Below, piece by piece: positions 28,707 through 36,917 of a DNA stretch of 64,000 nt. Positions within the stretch are counted from its first letter, which is position 1; the number at the start of each line of letters is the position of its first letter. Source of the DNA: Vulcaniibacterium tengchongense (GTDB lineage Bacteria > Pseudomonadota > Gammaproteobacteria > Xanthomonadales > Xanthomonadaceae); contig NZ_RKQN01000005.1 in NCBI RefSeq assembly GCF_003814555.1, positions 60,651 to 124,650 of the forward strand, in the 5' to 3' direction. Under the pieces are notes generated by a model. It did not search any database. It was not told the origin of the DNA and saw nothing but the letters and a program-made list of their open reading frames with translations. The translations under genes and the position numbers were made by a program.

Positions 28707-30968
28707 GTGTCCGGCTACCCGCACGGCATCTCTCATGCCACGCGTACCGATCCGCTGCGCGTGCTGGAGGACATCAAGCGGCAGGCGCTGGAGGTGCTCG
28801 GCGGCCTGCCGGGCACGCTGTACGGCCCGGTCGAGGACGCGCTCAAGCTGGCCGCGCTGAAGGCCGACGGCAAGCAGAACTACTACGAGGAGCAGGCCGC
28901 GCTGTGGATGCTGCGCCAGCAGCAGGCCACCCACGTGATGCGCTTCCGGCAGCAGATCGCGCAGGGCTTCGACGACTTCCGCGCCCTGCGCATCCGCAGC
29001 GGCGGCGAACTCACCCTGTCGCTGGTCGGCGAGCAGGAACTGGAGTACAGCCTGGCCGGCGAGCGCCTGAACGAGGCGCTGATGGCGCGCTTCTCGCGCG
29101 CGCTCGACGGCATCGGCAACGGCCTGCGCGGCCTGGCCGCGGCGCTGCGCCTGCCGATGGGCAGCAATCCGATCGGGCCCGAGCGGCTGGTCGCCGCGTT
29201 CACCAACACCCTGGTCGACGTGCAGCTGCCCGACGCGCTGCGCACGCGCCTGTTCCGCCAGTACGAGCAGGAGCTGCTGCGCCTGCTCGGCGACTTCTAC
29301 GCCCGGGTCGGCGCGCAACTGGCCGCGGCCGGCTACAGCGCCGCGCCGGTCGTGCCGGCGCCGCTGGAGCCCGAACCGCGCCCGGAGCCGGGCTACGACG
29401 GCCGTCATGTCGCCGAATCCCACGGTACCGGCGCCGCGGGCTCGTACGGCGCCGGCGGCCACGGCCAGGCTGCCGCGGGCGGCGCGCCCGACGGCGCGGC
29501 CGGTCCGGCGCCGGTGTCGCACGAGGAGTTCGCGGCGATGGCGTCGGAGCTGGCGCAACTGCGCAGCCAGCTGCAGGCCTGGCGCGAGAGCACGCCCGCC
29601 CCGCGCGCGGCCGGCGCCGGCCCGCGCGCCCTCGGCCCGCGCCGCGAGCTGCGCGTGGACGAGCTGGTCAGCGTGGCCTCGCTGCTGCAGGCCGAGCCGC
29701 CGGACGCGTTCGCGCGCGCGCTGGCGGTGTCCGGGCGCCTGGCCGAGACCATCCGCGACCATCTCCAGGACGGCGCCCGCCGGCTCGGCCTGGACCCGGA
29801 CGAAACCTGCTTCAGCCCCGAGGAAGAGGACGCGATCGACCTGGTCGCGTTGCTGTTCGACTCGCTGTTCCGGCACAACGCCCTGCGCGACCGCGCCCGC
29901 CGCGTGTACGCGCGCCTGGTGCTGCCGTACGTGAAGGTCGCGCTGACCGACGGCGGAGGCGTGTTCGTGCGCCGCGACCATCCGGCGCGGCGCCTGCTCG
30001 ATGCGATCACCGAGGCCTGCGAGGGCAACGACGCGGAGACGCCGCAGGACCGCGAACTGCTCGACCGCGCGCACGAGATCTCGCAACGGATCGTCGCGGA
30101 GTACAACGAGGACCTGGCGGTGTTCGAACTCGCCCATGCCGAGCTCGACGCGCTGCTCGCGCAGCAGCGCCGGCGCATCGAGCTGCAGGAGCAGCGCGCG
30201 GCCAAGGCCGCGTTCGGCCGCGAGCGGCTCGACACCGCGCGCGCCCAGGCCGACGCCGCGGTGCAGCAGCGCCTGGCCGAGCCCGAGCTGACCCAGGCGG
30301 TGGCCGAGTTCCTGGCCATGCCCTGGCGCCATCACCTGGTGCAGATCCTGCTGCGCGAAGGCGCCGATACCCAGCGCTACGCCGACGCCCTGGCGCTCGG
30401 CGACGCGTTGCTGGCCGCCGACCGCCTCGCCGCCGAGAACCGCGGCCGCGAGCTGGCCGCGCACCTGCTCGCGCTGCAGCCGGGCCTCGTCGAGTGCCTG
30501 GCCAGCTCCGGGCTGGACGGCAGCGCCGCCGAGCACGGCATGGCCGGGCTGGTGCGCGCGCTGTGCGTTCCCGACACGCCGCGCCGCCGCCGCCCGCCGC
30601 CGCCGCCGCTGGGCGCGTCCGAGGACGAGGGCGGCCACGAGCGCAAGCTGTGGCTCGCCGGCGGGACCGACACGGTCGCCCACGACCCGATCCTGGCCGA
30701 GCGCATGCGCAGCCTCGAGGTCGGCGACTGGGTGCGGCTGACCGACGCCGACGGCGAGACCGTCGCGGCGAAGATCGCCTGGGTCAGCCCGCTGACCTCG
30801 CGCTTCCTGCTGGTCAACCGCCGCGGCATCCGCGTGCTGGTGGCCTCGGCCGAGGAACTGGCGGTGCTGGCCGCGCAGAACCGGCTGCAGATCGGCGCCG
30901 AGCGCACCGCGTTCGACGAGGCGATGCGGCAGGTGCGCCGCCATCTCGACCGCGCCGCCACGCGTTGA
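28707..30968 (+). CDS. DUF1631 family protein, GTG start
   Basis: The 753-residue protein belongs to the DUF1631 family of large cytoplasmic proteobacterial proteins. The N-terminus (VLEDIKRQALEVLGGLP) and the middle block (EEDAIDLVALLFDSLF, FVRRDHPARRLLDAITEA) are family landmarks. A Pro/Gly/Ala-rich linker spans about 210-265. The last 130 residues (LEVGDWVRLTDADGE, TSRFLLVNRRGIRVLV) look like a PilZ-type beta barrel, so c-di-GMP binding is possible but unproved. The GTG at 28707 is preferred, because sequence from an upstream in-frame TTG (28584) is not protein-like and overlaps the nitroreductase start. Confidence 0.85.
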   Translation: MSGYPHGISHATRTDPLRVLEDIKRQALEVLGGLPGTLYGPVEDALKLAALKADGKQNYYEEQAALWMLRQQQATHVMRFRQQIAQGFDDFRALRIRSGGELTLSLVGEQELEYSLAGERLNEALMARFSRALDGIGNGLRGLAAALRLPMGSNPIGPERLVAAFTNTLVDVQLPDALRTRLFRQYEQELLRLLGDFYARVGAQLAAAGYSAAPVVPAPLEPEPRPEPGYDGRHVAESHGTGAAGSYGAGGHGQAAAGGAPDGAAGPAPVSHEEFAAMASELAQLRSQLQAWRESTPAPRAAGAGPRALGPRRELRVDELVSVASLLQAEPPDAFARALAVSGRLAETIRDHLQDGARRLGLDPDETCFSPEEEDAIDLVALLFDSLFRHNALRDRARRVYARLVLPYVKVALTDGGGVFVRRDHPARRLLDAITEACEGNDAETPQDRELLDRAHEISQRIVAEYNEDLAVFELAHAELDALLAQQRRRIELQEQRAAKAAFGRERLDTARAQADAAVQQRLAEPELTQAVAEFLAMPWRHHLVQILLREGADTQRYADALALGDALLAADRLAAENRGRELAAHLLALQPGLVECLASSGLDGSAAEHGMAGLVRALCVPDTPRRRRPPPPPLGASEDEGGHERKLWLAGGTDTVAHDPILAERMRSLEVGDWVRLTDADGETVAAKIAWVSPLTSRFLLVNRRGIRVLVASAEELAVLAAQNRLQIGAERTAFDEAMRQVRRHLDRAATR

Positions 30969-31173
30969 CGCGCGCCCGATCTTCTGTCGTCGGCGGAAGG
31001 GCGCGCCGCGCGCCGGAGGCCTGCCGCGGCCAGCGGAAATCCGCAGCGGCGCATGCGCCGTGTCCATTTCGGACCGCCGCGGATCCTCGCCCGCCTCTGC
31101 TTCCGCCGCGCGCGCTCCTCTGCCGGCGCGGGACGCCTTCGCTTCCGGCCGTTCGCCGATGCCGCGCATCCGC

Positions 31174-31191
31174 TAGGATGCGGCGACACCG
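31174..31191 (+). promoter_or_regulatory. Promoter-proximal element of pntAA
   Basis: TAGGAT, the candidate -10, begins an 18-nt stretch that matches 16 of 18 positions with 34518-34535 upstream of pntAB. It ends 27 nt (hexamer) before the pntAA ATG. No strong -35 is seen. Confidence 0.5.
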
Positions 31192-31206
31192 TTTCGGGAG
31201 CCGGGC

Positions 31207-32331
31207 ATGGCGGGCATCACCCTTGGCGTTGCGAGCGAAACCGCGAGCGGCGAGCGCCGCGTCGCGCTGACCCCGGAAACCTGCCGCAAGTTCGTCGCGC
31301 GCGGCGCGCGGGTGCGCGTGCAGCGCGGCGCGGGGCTCGGCGCGGGCTTCGCCGACGCGGCCTATGCCGAGGCCGGCGCCGAACTGGTCGAGGACGCGGG
31401 CGCGGCGCTGGAGACCGCCGACCTGGTGCTGTGCGTGCAGCCGCCGCCGGCGGCGACGCTGCTGCGCCTGCGCGAGGGCGCCTGCGTGGTCGGCCTGCTC
31501 GCGCCGCAGGCGGACCCGGCGCGCGCCGAGGCGATCGCGCGGCGGCGCCTGGTCGCGTTCCCGCTCGAGCGGCTGCCGCGCACCACCCGCGCCCAGGCGA
31601 TGGACGTGCTCAGCTCGCAGGCCGGCATGGCCGGCTACAAGGCGGTGCTGATCGCGGCGCAACTGGCGCCGCGGTTCTTCCCGATGCTGACCACCGCCGC
31701 CGGCACGATCCGGCCGTCGAAGGTGCTGGTGATCGGCGCCGGCGTCGCCGGGCTGCAGGCGATCGCCACCGCCAAGCGCCTGGGCGCCCAGGTGGAAGGC
31801 TTCGACGTGCGCCCGGAAACGCGCGAGCAGATCGAGTCCCTGGGCGGCCGGTTCCTCGACCTCGGCGTCAGCGCCGCCGGCGAGGGCGGCTACGCGCGGC
31901 CGCTGACCGAGGAGGAGCGCGCCGAACAGCAGCGCCGCCTCGGCGAGCACCTGAAGAACGTCGACGTGATCGTCTGCACCGCGGCCGTGCCGGGGCGGCC
32001 GGCGCCGAAGATCGTCGGCGCGGCGATGGTGGCGGCGATGCGGCCGGGCAGCGTGATCGTGGATCTCGCCGCCGAGACCGGCGGCAACTGCGAGCTGACC
32101 CGCCCCGGCGAGACGGTCGAGCACGGCGGCGTGGTGGTCGCCGGCCCGCTCAACCTGCCCAGCCAGGGCGCGGTGCACGCCAGCGAGATGTACGCCCGCA
32201 ACCTGCTCAACTTCGTCGCCCTGTTCCTCGACGCGCGCGCGGCGCAGGCCGGTGCCCTGGCGTTCGACTGGAACGACGAGCTGCTGGCCAAGACCGTGTG
32301 GCCGGCGCCGCCGGCGCAGGCGGCCGCCTGA
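31207..32331 (+). CDS. pntAA: NAD(P) transhydrogenase subunit alpha part 1 (PntAA)
   Basis: PntAA is the soluble NAD(H)-binding domain I of proton-translocating transhydrogenase. The 374-residue protein shows the N-terminal alanine dehydrogenase-like ASGERRVALTPE, the nucleotide-binding VLVIGAGVAGLQAIATAKRL, and the RQD-loop equivalent near LSSQAGMAGYKAVL. It is the separate-subunit form, with the membrane parts encoded as PntAB and PntB. Unusually, those genes are 2.2 kb downstream, beyond three minus-strand genes. Confidence 0.95.
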   Translation: MAGITLGVASETASGERRVALTPETCRKFVARGARVRVQRGAGLGAGFADAAYAEAGAELVEDAGAALETADLVLCVQPPPAATLLRLREGACVVGLLAPQADPARAEAIARRRLVAFPLERLPRTTRAQAMDVLSSQAGMAGYKAVLIAAQLAPRFFPMLTTAAGTIRPSKVLVIGAGVAGLQAIATAKRLGAQVEGFDVRPETREQIESLGGRFLDLGVSAAGEGGYARPLTEEERAEQQRRLGEHLKNVDVIVCTAAVPGRPAPKIVGAAMVAAMRPGSVIVDLAAETGGNCELTRPGETVEHGGVVVAGPLNLPSQGAVHASEMYARNLLNFVALFLDARAAQAGALAFDWNDELLAKTVWPAPPAQAAA

Positions 32332-32399
32332 CGGGTTTCCCTGCGCATCCCGGAGGCCGGGCACGCTCGCGCAGCACGTGGAGGACCGAAGGCCGACGG

Positions 32400-32446
32400 C
32401 CCTCATCCGCCCTCCGGGCACCTTCTCCCGCAGGCGGGGGGAGGGA
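32400..32446 (+). repeat. REP-like unit A
   Basis: The unit starts CCCTCATCCGCCCTCC and continues into CTTCTCCCGCAGG and a G-rich arm that pairs back imperfectly. This is the general form of extragenic palindromes common in gammaproteobacteria. Confidence 0.6.
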
Positions 32447-32552
32447 AAAGCGGAGCGCGGCAAAGGGGCACACCGGCTGCCCCCTATCGCCCCTACCGCT
32501 CACGGGAGAGCCCCGGATGCGCATGCGTAGCCTCCACGCGGCCGCCGCATGG

Positions 32553-32586
32553 CCCTCCCGCTTGCGGGAGCGGGATGGGGGTGAGG
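32553..32586 (-). repeat. REP-like unit B, inverted relative to unit A
   Basis: CTCCCGC-TT-GCGGGAG forms a perfect 7-bp stem and is followed by GGGATGGGGGTGAGG, the reverse complement style of the CCCTCATCC start of unit A. The same stem occurs at 26360-26375. Confidence 0.6.
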
Positions 32587-32869
32587 CGTCCGGCAGCGCG
32601 GCGCGCCGGCGCGGCGCCCGGTTCCGCGCACGGCGCGTCCCGACGATGGAGGTCCCACGTGAGATGGCGGCGGCGGCGCGGCGCCTCGGCGTTCGCCTTG
32701 CCGCGGGGTAGAGCCGCGAAGGACGGCGACGACCGGGCGCCGGCGGCCGTCGCTTGGCCCTCGCCGGCACCGCGCCGTTGCTGCCGCGGCCGCATCGCCG
32801 AGGCCATCGCCCCTGCGCGGCGGGCCTGCCGCGCAAGCCCCTGCCTGCCGCCAGCGAGGCGGCCCGGGC

Positions 32870-33331
32870 TCAATCGATCCGCGGCGGCGGGGGCGGCGGC
32901 GGGGGCGGCGGCAGGTCGCGTGGCGGCGGGTTGGCCTCCACCCAGGCGCGGCGCTGCTCCGGCGTCATCGTCCGCCACTGCTCCTTGAGCGCGCGGCGGC
33001 CGGCCTCGTCCAGGGTCAGCATCTTGGCGAACAGCGCGCGGGTCTGCTCGCGCTGTTCCGGGTTCATCCGCACCCAGCGGCGCAGCCCGAAGCGCGCGCG
33101 CTGGCGCTGCTCGGGCGTCATCTGCTGCCAGCGGCGGGCGTGCTCGAGCATGCGCGGGCGGTCTTCGGGCGAGGCGTTCCAGCGCTCGCGGATCGGCGCG
33201 ATCAGCAGTTCGCGCTGTTCGGCGCCGAGCCGGTCCCATTCGGGCAGGGACGCCGGCGCAGGATCGGCGGCGAACGCGGGGAAGGCCGCCAGCAGGAGCA
33301 GCGGCGCGGCGAATCGGGTCGGCAGGCGCAT
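32870..33331 (-). CDS. Periplasmic DUF3106 protein
   Basis: The 153-residue protein has a signal peptide (MRLPTRFAAPLLLLAAFPAFA) and a region rich in the recurring unit LTPEQR / MNPEQRE with W and R residues, characteristic of DUF3106. It ends in a run of ten prolines. The repeats resemble those of CpxP/Spy-like stress proteins in style, but no function is known. It is the third gene of an ECF sigma operon, only 5 nt after the putative anti-sigma gene, and is the likely periplasmic partner or sensor. Confidence 0.85.
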   Translation of the reverse strand: MRLPTRFAAPLLLLAAFPAFAADPAPASLPEWDRLGAEQRELLIAPIRERWNASPEDRPRMLEHARRWQQMTPEQRQRARFGLRRWVRMNPEQREQTRALFAKMLTLDEAGRRALKEQWRTMTPEQRRAWVEANPPPRDLPPPPPPPPPPRID

Positions 33332-33336
33332 GGGGG

Positions 33337-33717
33337 TCACTCCGTCGCGGTGGCCACGGCATCGCCGTTGGCGGCCAGCCACAGGTACAGGTCGGGGCTT
33401 TCGTCGAGGGTGGCGAGCGCGGTCTCGGGGTCGTAACCCGGCTCGGGCGCGGTGTTCGCGACCGGCGCAGCCGGCGCCGGCGCGCGGTCCGGCGCCCGGT
33501 TCAGCTGCAACCCCAGGGCGAGGGCGAACACCGCCGCGCCGCCGCTGGCCAGCACCCAGCCCAGTCCGCGCCGCGGCGCCGGCGTCGCCGGTGCGGCCGC
33601 CTGGCGGGCGGCGCGCAGGCGCGCGCGCACCGCCGGCGACACCGCGTCCACCGCCTGCGCGTGCAGCGCGCGCATCGCCCGGTCGAAGCCTTCGTCATGG
33701 TCGTGTCGGTCGTTCAT
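33337..33717 (-). CDS. Single-pass membrane protein, putative anti-sigma factor
   Basis: The 126-residue protein has a charged N-terminal cytoplasmic part (about 1-50), one transmembrane helix (GWVLASGGAAVFALALGLQL, about 52-71) and an Ala/Pro-rich periplasmic tail. This topology and its place directly after an ECF sigma gene, with ATGA overlap, suggest an anti-sigma or DUF3619-like regulator. No zinc-binding HxxxCxxC motif is present, so it is not a ZAS-type anti-sigma. The function is inferred from context. Confidence 0.7.
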   Translation of the reverse strand: MNDRHDHDEGFDRAMRALHAQAVDAVSPAVRARLRAARQAAAPATPAPRRGLGWVLASGGAAVFALALGLQLNRAPDRAPAPAAPVANTAPEPGYDPETALATLDESPDLYLWLAANGDAVATATE

Positions 33718-34304
33718 CGCCAGTCCTCCAGTTGCCGCTGCAGCGCTTCGCGCGCGCGCGACAGATGCGTCTTCACCGCGCCTTCGCTGCAGCCCATCGC
33801 CCGCGCGGTCGTGGCGACGTCGAGGTCCTCCAGCACGCGCAGGCTGAACGCCTCGCGCTGCCGGCGCGGCAGCGCCGCCAGCGCGTCGGCCAGCCGGGCG
33901 TAGGCCTCGCGGCCGTCGAACGCGCGCGCCGGATCGGGCGCGTCGTCGGCCCAGTCGAGCGCGCTTTCCTCGCGTTCCGGCGCCGGCAGCAGCCAGCGCA
34001 GGCGGAACGCGCGCCGGCGTTGCAGGTCGACGATGCGGCTGCGCAGGATGCTCCAGAACAGCGGCGTCCATTCCGCCGCCGGGCGCTCGCGGTAGGCCAG
34101 CATCTTCATCATCGCGTCCTGCACCGCGTCGAGCGCGTCGTCGCGCTGGCGCAGGCCGAGCTCGGCGAAGCGGAACGCGCGCGGGCCGATGCCGGCCAGG
34201 AATTCCTCCAGCGACGCCGGCGCGCGCGCCGTCCCGTCCGGGCCGACGCGCGCCTCGGCGGCGGCCGGAAGGGCCAGCGCGGCTTCGTCGGCGTCGCGGG
34301 TCAT
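33714..34304 (-). CDS. ECF-type RNA polymerase sigma factor
   Basis: The 196-residue protein has sigma region 2 (ALDAVQDAMMKMLAYR and WTPLFWSILRSRIVDLQRR) and region 4 (LPRRQREAFSLRVLED, GCSEGAVKTHLSRAREAL with its helix-turn-helix). It probably directs transcription of its own three-gene operon and an unknown stress regulon. The start is uncertain: an in-frame ATG at 34316 would add four residues. It is read away from pntAB and its upstream region is shared with that gene. Confidence 0.9.
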   Translation of the reverse strand: MTRDADEAALALPAAAEARVGPDGTARAPASLEEFLAGIGPRAFRFAELGLRQRDDALDAVQDAMMKMLAYRERPAAEWTPLFWSILRSRIVDLQRRRAFRLRWLLPAPEREESALDWADDAPDPARAFDGREAYARLADALAALPRRQREAFSLRVLEDLDVATTARAMGCSEGAVKTHLSRAREALQRQLEDWR

Positions 34305-34517
34305 GTCGCGCAGCATAGGCGAAGCGCTCAGTGGCCACGCTTCCGGTACCGGCCGTGAGCGGACGCGGCCGCTGCGGCGGGCGGCAGCGCGGCGGCCGGG
34401 GCGGTGCGCGGGACACGGTGCATGGGCTCTCTCCTCGCAGGCAGGCGGGGCCTGTGTCGGAGGGAACGCCCCGGGCGGCGTCCGGTTGACCGTGCTGGCG
34501 CCCGGTTCAGGGGCGGT

Positions 34518-34535
34518 TATGATGCGGCGACATCG
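34518..34535 (+). promoter_or_regulatory. Promoter-proximal element of pntAB-pntB
   Basis: TATGAT, a good -10, begins an 18-nt stretch almost identical to 31174-31191 in front of pntAA. The hexamer ends 30 nt before the pntAB ATG. Confidence 0.5.
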
Positions 34536-34553
34536 CGATGGGGAAGGTGGCGG

Positions 34554-34865
34554 ATGGGCGACGGCTTCGTGGCGCAGGCCTTCATCGGGCTCTACATCTT
34601 CATGCTGGCGGCGATCGCCGGCCACGTGATCATCTCGCGGGTGCCGGTGATCCTGCACACGCCGCTGATGTCGGGCTCCAACTTCATCCACGGCATCGTC
34701 CTGATCGGCGCGATGGTCGTGCTCGGCCACGCCGACACCCCGCTGGAGAAGGCGATCGGCTTCGTCGCCGTGCTGCTCGGCGCCGGCAACGCCGCCGGCG
34801 GCTACGTGGTCACCGAGCGCATGCTGGAGATGTTCAAGTCGAGCAGGAAGGAGCCGAAGGCATGA
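34554..34865 (+). CDS. pntAB: NAD(P) transhydrogenase subunit alpha part 2 (PntAB)
   Basis: PntAB is the small membrane subunit, about three transmembrane helices, of domain II. The 103-residue protein contains GLYIFMLAAIAGHVIISRVP and the conserved HTPLMSGSNFIHGIVL segment. A GGAAGGTGG site precedes the ATG at 34554. It overlaps pntB by 4 nt. Its usual upstream partner pntAA is displaced 2.2 kb away. Confidence 0.95.
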   Translation: MGDGFVAQAFIGLYIFMLAAIAGHVIISRVPVILHTPLMSGSNFIHGIVLIGAMVVLGHADTPLEKAIGFVAVLLGAGNAAGGYVVTERMLEMFKSSRKEPKA

Positions 34866-36268
34866 GCGCGACGGCCGGGAACGCGCTCGTCTGGGCCGCC
34901 TCCGCCAGCTACTTCGTCGCCGCCACCCTGTTCCTGCTGGGCCTGCAGCGGATGGCCTCGCCGGTGACCGCGCGCAGCGGCATCCGCTGGGCCGGCCTGG
35001 GCATGCTGATCGCGACCGCGGCCACGTTCCTGCTGCCGGGCCTGCACAACCTCGGCCTGATCGTGCTGGCGCTCGCCATCGGCACCGCGCTGGCCTGGGT
35101 GTCGGGCAAGAAGGTGGCGATCACCGACATGCCGCAGATGGTCGCGCTGTACAACGGCATGGGCGGCGGCTCGGCGGCGGCGATCGGCGCGGTGGAGCTG
35201 CTGCGCTTCTCCGCCGAGGGCCGCGCGCCCTCGCCGGTGGCGCTGGTGCTGGGCGTGGTCGGCGCGGCGATCGGCGCGGTGTCGCTGTCCGGCTCGGTGG
35301 TGGCCTGGGCCAAGCTCGACGGCCGCCTCGACAGGCGGGTCACGTTCCCGGGCCAGCAGGCGTTCAACCTGCTGGTGTTCCTGGCGATGCTGGCGCTGGG
35401 CGGCTGGATCGTGCGCGCGCTGGGCGCGCCGGCGATCGTCGCCTTCTTCGTCCTCGCGCTGGCGCTGGGCGTGCTGATGACGCTGCCGATCGGCGGCGCC
35501 GACATGCCGGTGGTGATCTCGCTGTACAACGCGCTGACCGGCCTGGCGGTGGCGTTCGAGGGCTACGTGCTCGGCAACGAGGCGCTGATCATCGCCGGCA
35601 CCATGGTCGGCGCGGCCGGCACCCTGCTGACGCAGCTGATGGCCAAGGCGATGAACCGGCCGATCCGCAACGTGCTGTTCGGCAGCTTCGGCGGCGGCGG
35701 GCAGGCGCAGGCGATCGCGGGCGCGCAGAAGCCGATCGAGGCCGGCGACGTCGCCGCGATGATGGCCTACGCCGAGCGGGTGGTGATCGTGCCGGGCTAC
35801 GGCATGGCGGTGGCGCAGGCGCAGCACAAGATCTGGGAACTGGCGCAGCGGCTGATCGAGCGCGGGGTCAAGGTGAAGTTCGCGATCCACCCGGTCGCCG
35901 GGCGCATGCCCGGGCACATGAACGTGCTGCTGGCCGAGGCCGGCGTGCCGTACGACCTGATCGCCGACATGGACGACGTCAACCCGGAGTTCCCCAACAC
36001 CGACGTGTCGCTGGTGATCGGCGCCAACGACGTGGTCAACCCGGTGGCGAAGACCGACCCGGCCTCGCCGATCTACGGCATGCCGATCCTGGACGTGGCC
36101 GCGTCGAGGAACACCATCGTGATCAAGCGCGGCAAGGGCACCGGCTTCGCCGGCATCGAGAACGCGCTGTTCTACGCCGACAACACGCGCATGCTGTACG
36201 GCGATGGCGCGGAGATGGCCAGCGCGCTGGTCGGCGAGTTGAAGGCGCTGGACGGCGGCGGGCATTGA
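34862..36268 (+). CDS. pntB: NAD(P) transhydrogenase subunit beta (PntB)
   Basis: PntB carries the rest of the proton channel and the NADP(H)-binding domain III. The 468-residue protein has eight to nine hydrophobic helices (about 1-260), with KKVAITDMPQMVALYNGMGG and PIGGADMPVVISLYNA as conserved loops. The C-terminal Rossmann-like domain has VIVPGYGMAVAQAQ and VSLVIGANDVVNPVA for NADP binding. Together with PntAA and PntAB it forms the enzyme that drives NADPH formation from the proton gradient. Confidence 0.97.
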   Translation: MSATAGNALVWAASASYFVAATLFLLGLQRMASPVTARSGIRWAGLGMLIATAATFLLPGLHNLGLIVLALAIGTALAWVSGKKVAITDMPQMVALYNGMGGGSAAAIGAVELLRFSAEGRAPSPVALVLGVVGAAIGAVSLSGSVVAWAKLDGRLDRRVTFPGQQAFNLLVFLAMLALGGWIVRALGAPAIVAFFVLALALGVLMTLPIGGADMPVVISLYNALTGLAVAFEGYVLGNEALIIAGTMVGAAGTLLTQLMAKAMNRPIRNVLFGSFGGGGQAQAIAGAQKPIEAGDVAAMMAYAERVVIVPGYGMAVAQAQHKIWELAQRLIERGVKVKFAIHPVAGRMPGHMNVLLAEAGVPYDLIADMDDVNPEFPNTDVSLVIGANDVVNPVAKTDPASPIYGMPILDVAASRNTIVIKRGKGTGFAGIENALFYADNTRMLYGDGAEMASALVGELKALDGGGH

Positions 36269-36570
36269 GGGGCCCGTGGCTTGTCGGCGGCGGCTCGCTC
36301 GGTATTGCGCGGCGTCGCGCCGGGCGCGATCAAGCGCGCGCCCCGGAGCTTGCCCGTGCTCGCCGGCGCCGCGCAGGCGGCGAAGCGCAGCGGCTTGTCA
36401 GCGGCGCACGGCGGCCTGGGCGCCATCGCGCTGTGTGCGAGCGTCGGGGTGAGGGGCTCTGTTGCTCGCGCGCCATCCCGGCGGCGGGATCCCGTGACGT
36501 TGCCCTTGCTTGCCGAGCCCGGCCGCGGCTTGGCCTCCAAGCGCTTCCGTCCGCCTGCCGGCGGCCGGGT

Positions 36571-36600
36571 CACTTTTGCTGGGGCAAAAGAAAGTAACCA
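36571..36600 (+). repeat. CTTTTG-CAAAAG hairpin element
   Basis: CTTTTG (36573-36578) pairs with CAAAAG (36585-36590) and is flanked by GGGTCA and AAAGTAACC, themselves roughly complementary. This form is widespread between genes in Xanthomonadaceae as far as I recall. Its low GC stands out here. Confidence 0.55.
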
Positions 36601-36813
36601 GGAAAACGGCCTCCCCGGCAACTCAATCCGGCGCTCGGCCGGCGGTGAGCGGGCTTGCCGATTCGCCATTCCAGGCTCCAGCCGGAAAGCGGCGCACAGC
36701 GTCGTGCGCCGCCCCACGGGGCCGGGAATCGGATCGATTGTCGAAAGCCAAAGCCGGGACTCACTCCGGGCCGTTCGGTATCGGTCGCTTGTCCGCGTCC
36801 TTCGGACCTGCCT

Positions 36814-36851
36814 CGTCATCCCCCACGAAGGCGGGGCCAGGAGCTTGACGG
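36814..36851 (+). repeat. Degenerate CGTCATTCCC-type repeat
   Basis: The string CGTCATCCCCCACGAAGG and the following GCGGGGCCAGGAGCTTGACGG match the pattern of the common proteobacterial element CGTCATTCCCGCG...GCGGGAATCCAG...TGAC. The stem bases CCCC and GGGG are preserved. Confidence 0.5.
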
Positions 36852-36917
36852 CTGCTCCAATGCAAGTCCCGGATCCCGGCCGGAGCGATGGGGATTGGAA
36901 CGCCGGGGCGCGCCCGG

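Larger units (their letters stand above)
32332..32869. other. Gene-free interval of 538 nt with REP-like elements
   Basis: This gap after pntAA contains two REP-like units in opposite orientation, listed separately, and a further short palindromic scrap around 32495-32515. I see no coding potential. The convergent DUF3106 gene ends at 32870. Confidence 0.6.
36269..36917. other. Gene-free interval of 649 nt made of degenerate repeats
   Basis: Open frames cross this gap but none has protein-like composition or start signals. Scattered within it are a CCTCACCCC-type REP remnant on the minus strand (about 36440-36455), a CTTTTG...CAAAAG hairpin and a CGTCATCCCC-type repeat. It looks like a graveyard of extragenic repeats between pntB and a convergent secreted-protein gene. 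Confidence 0.55.
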
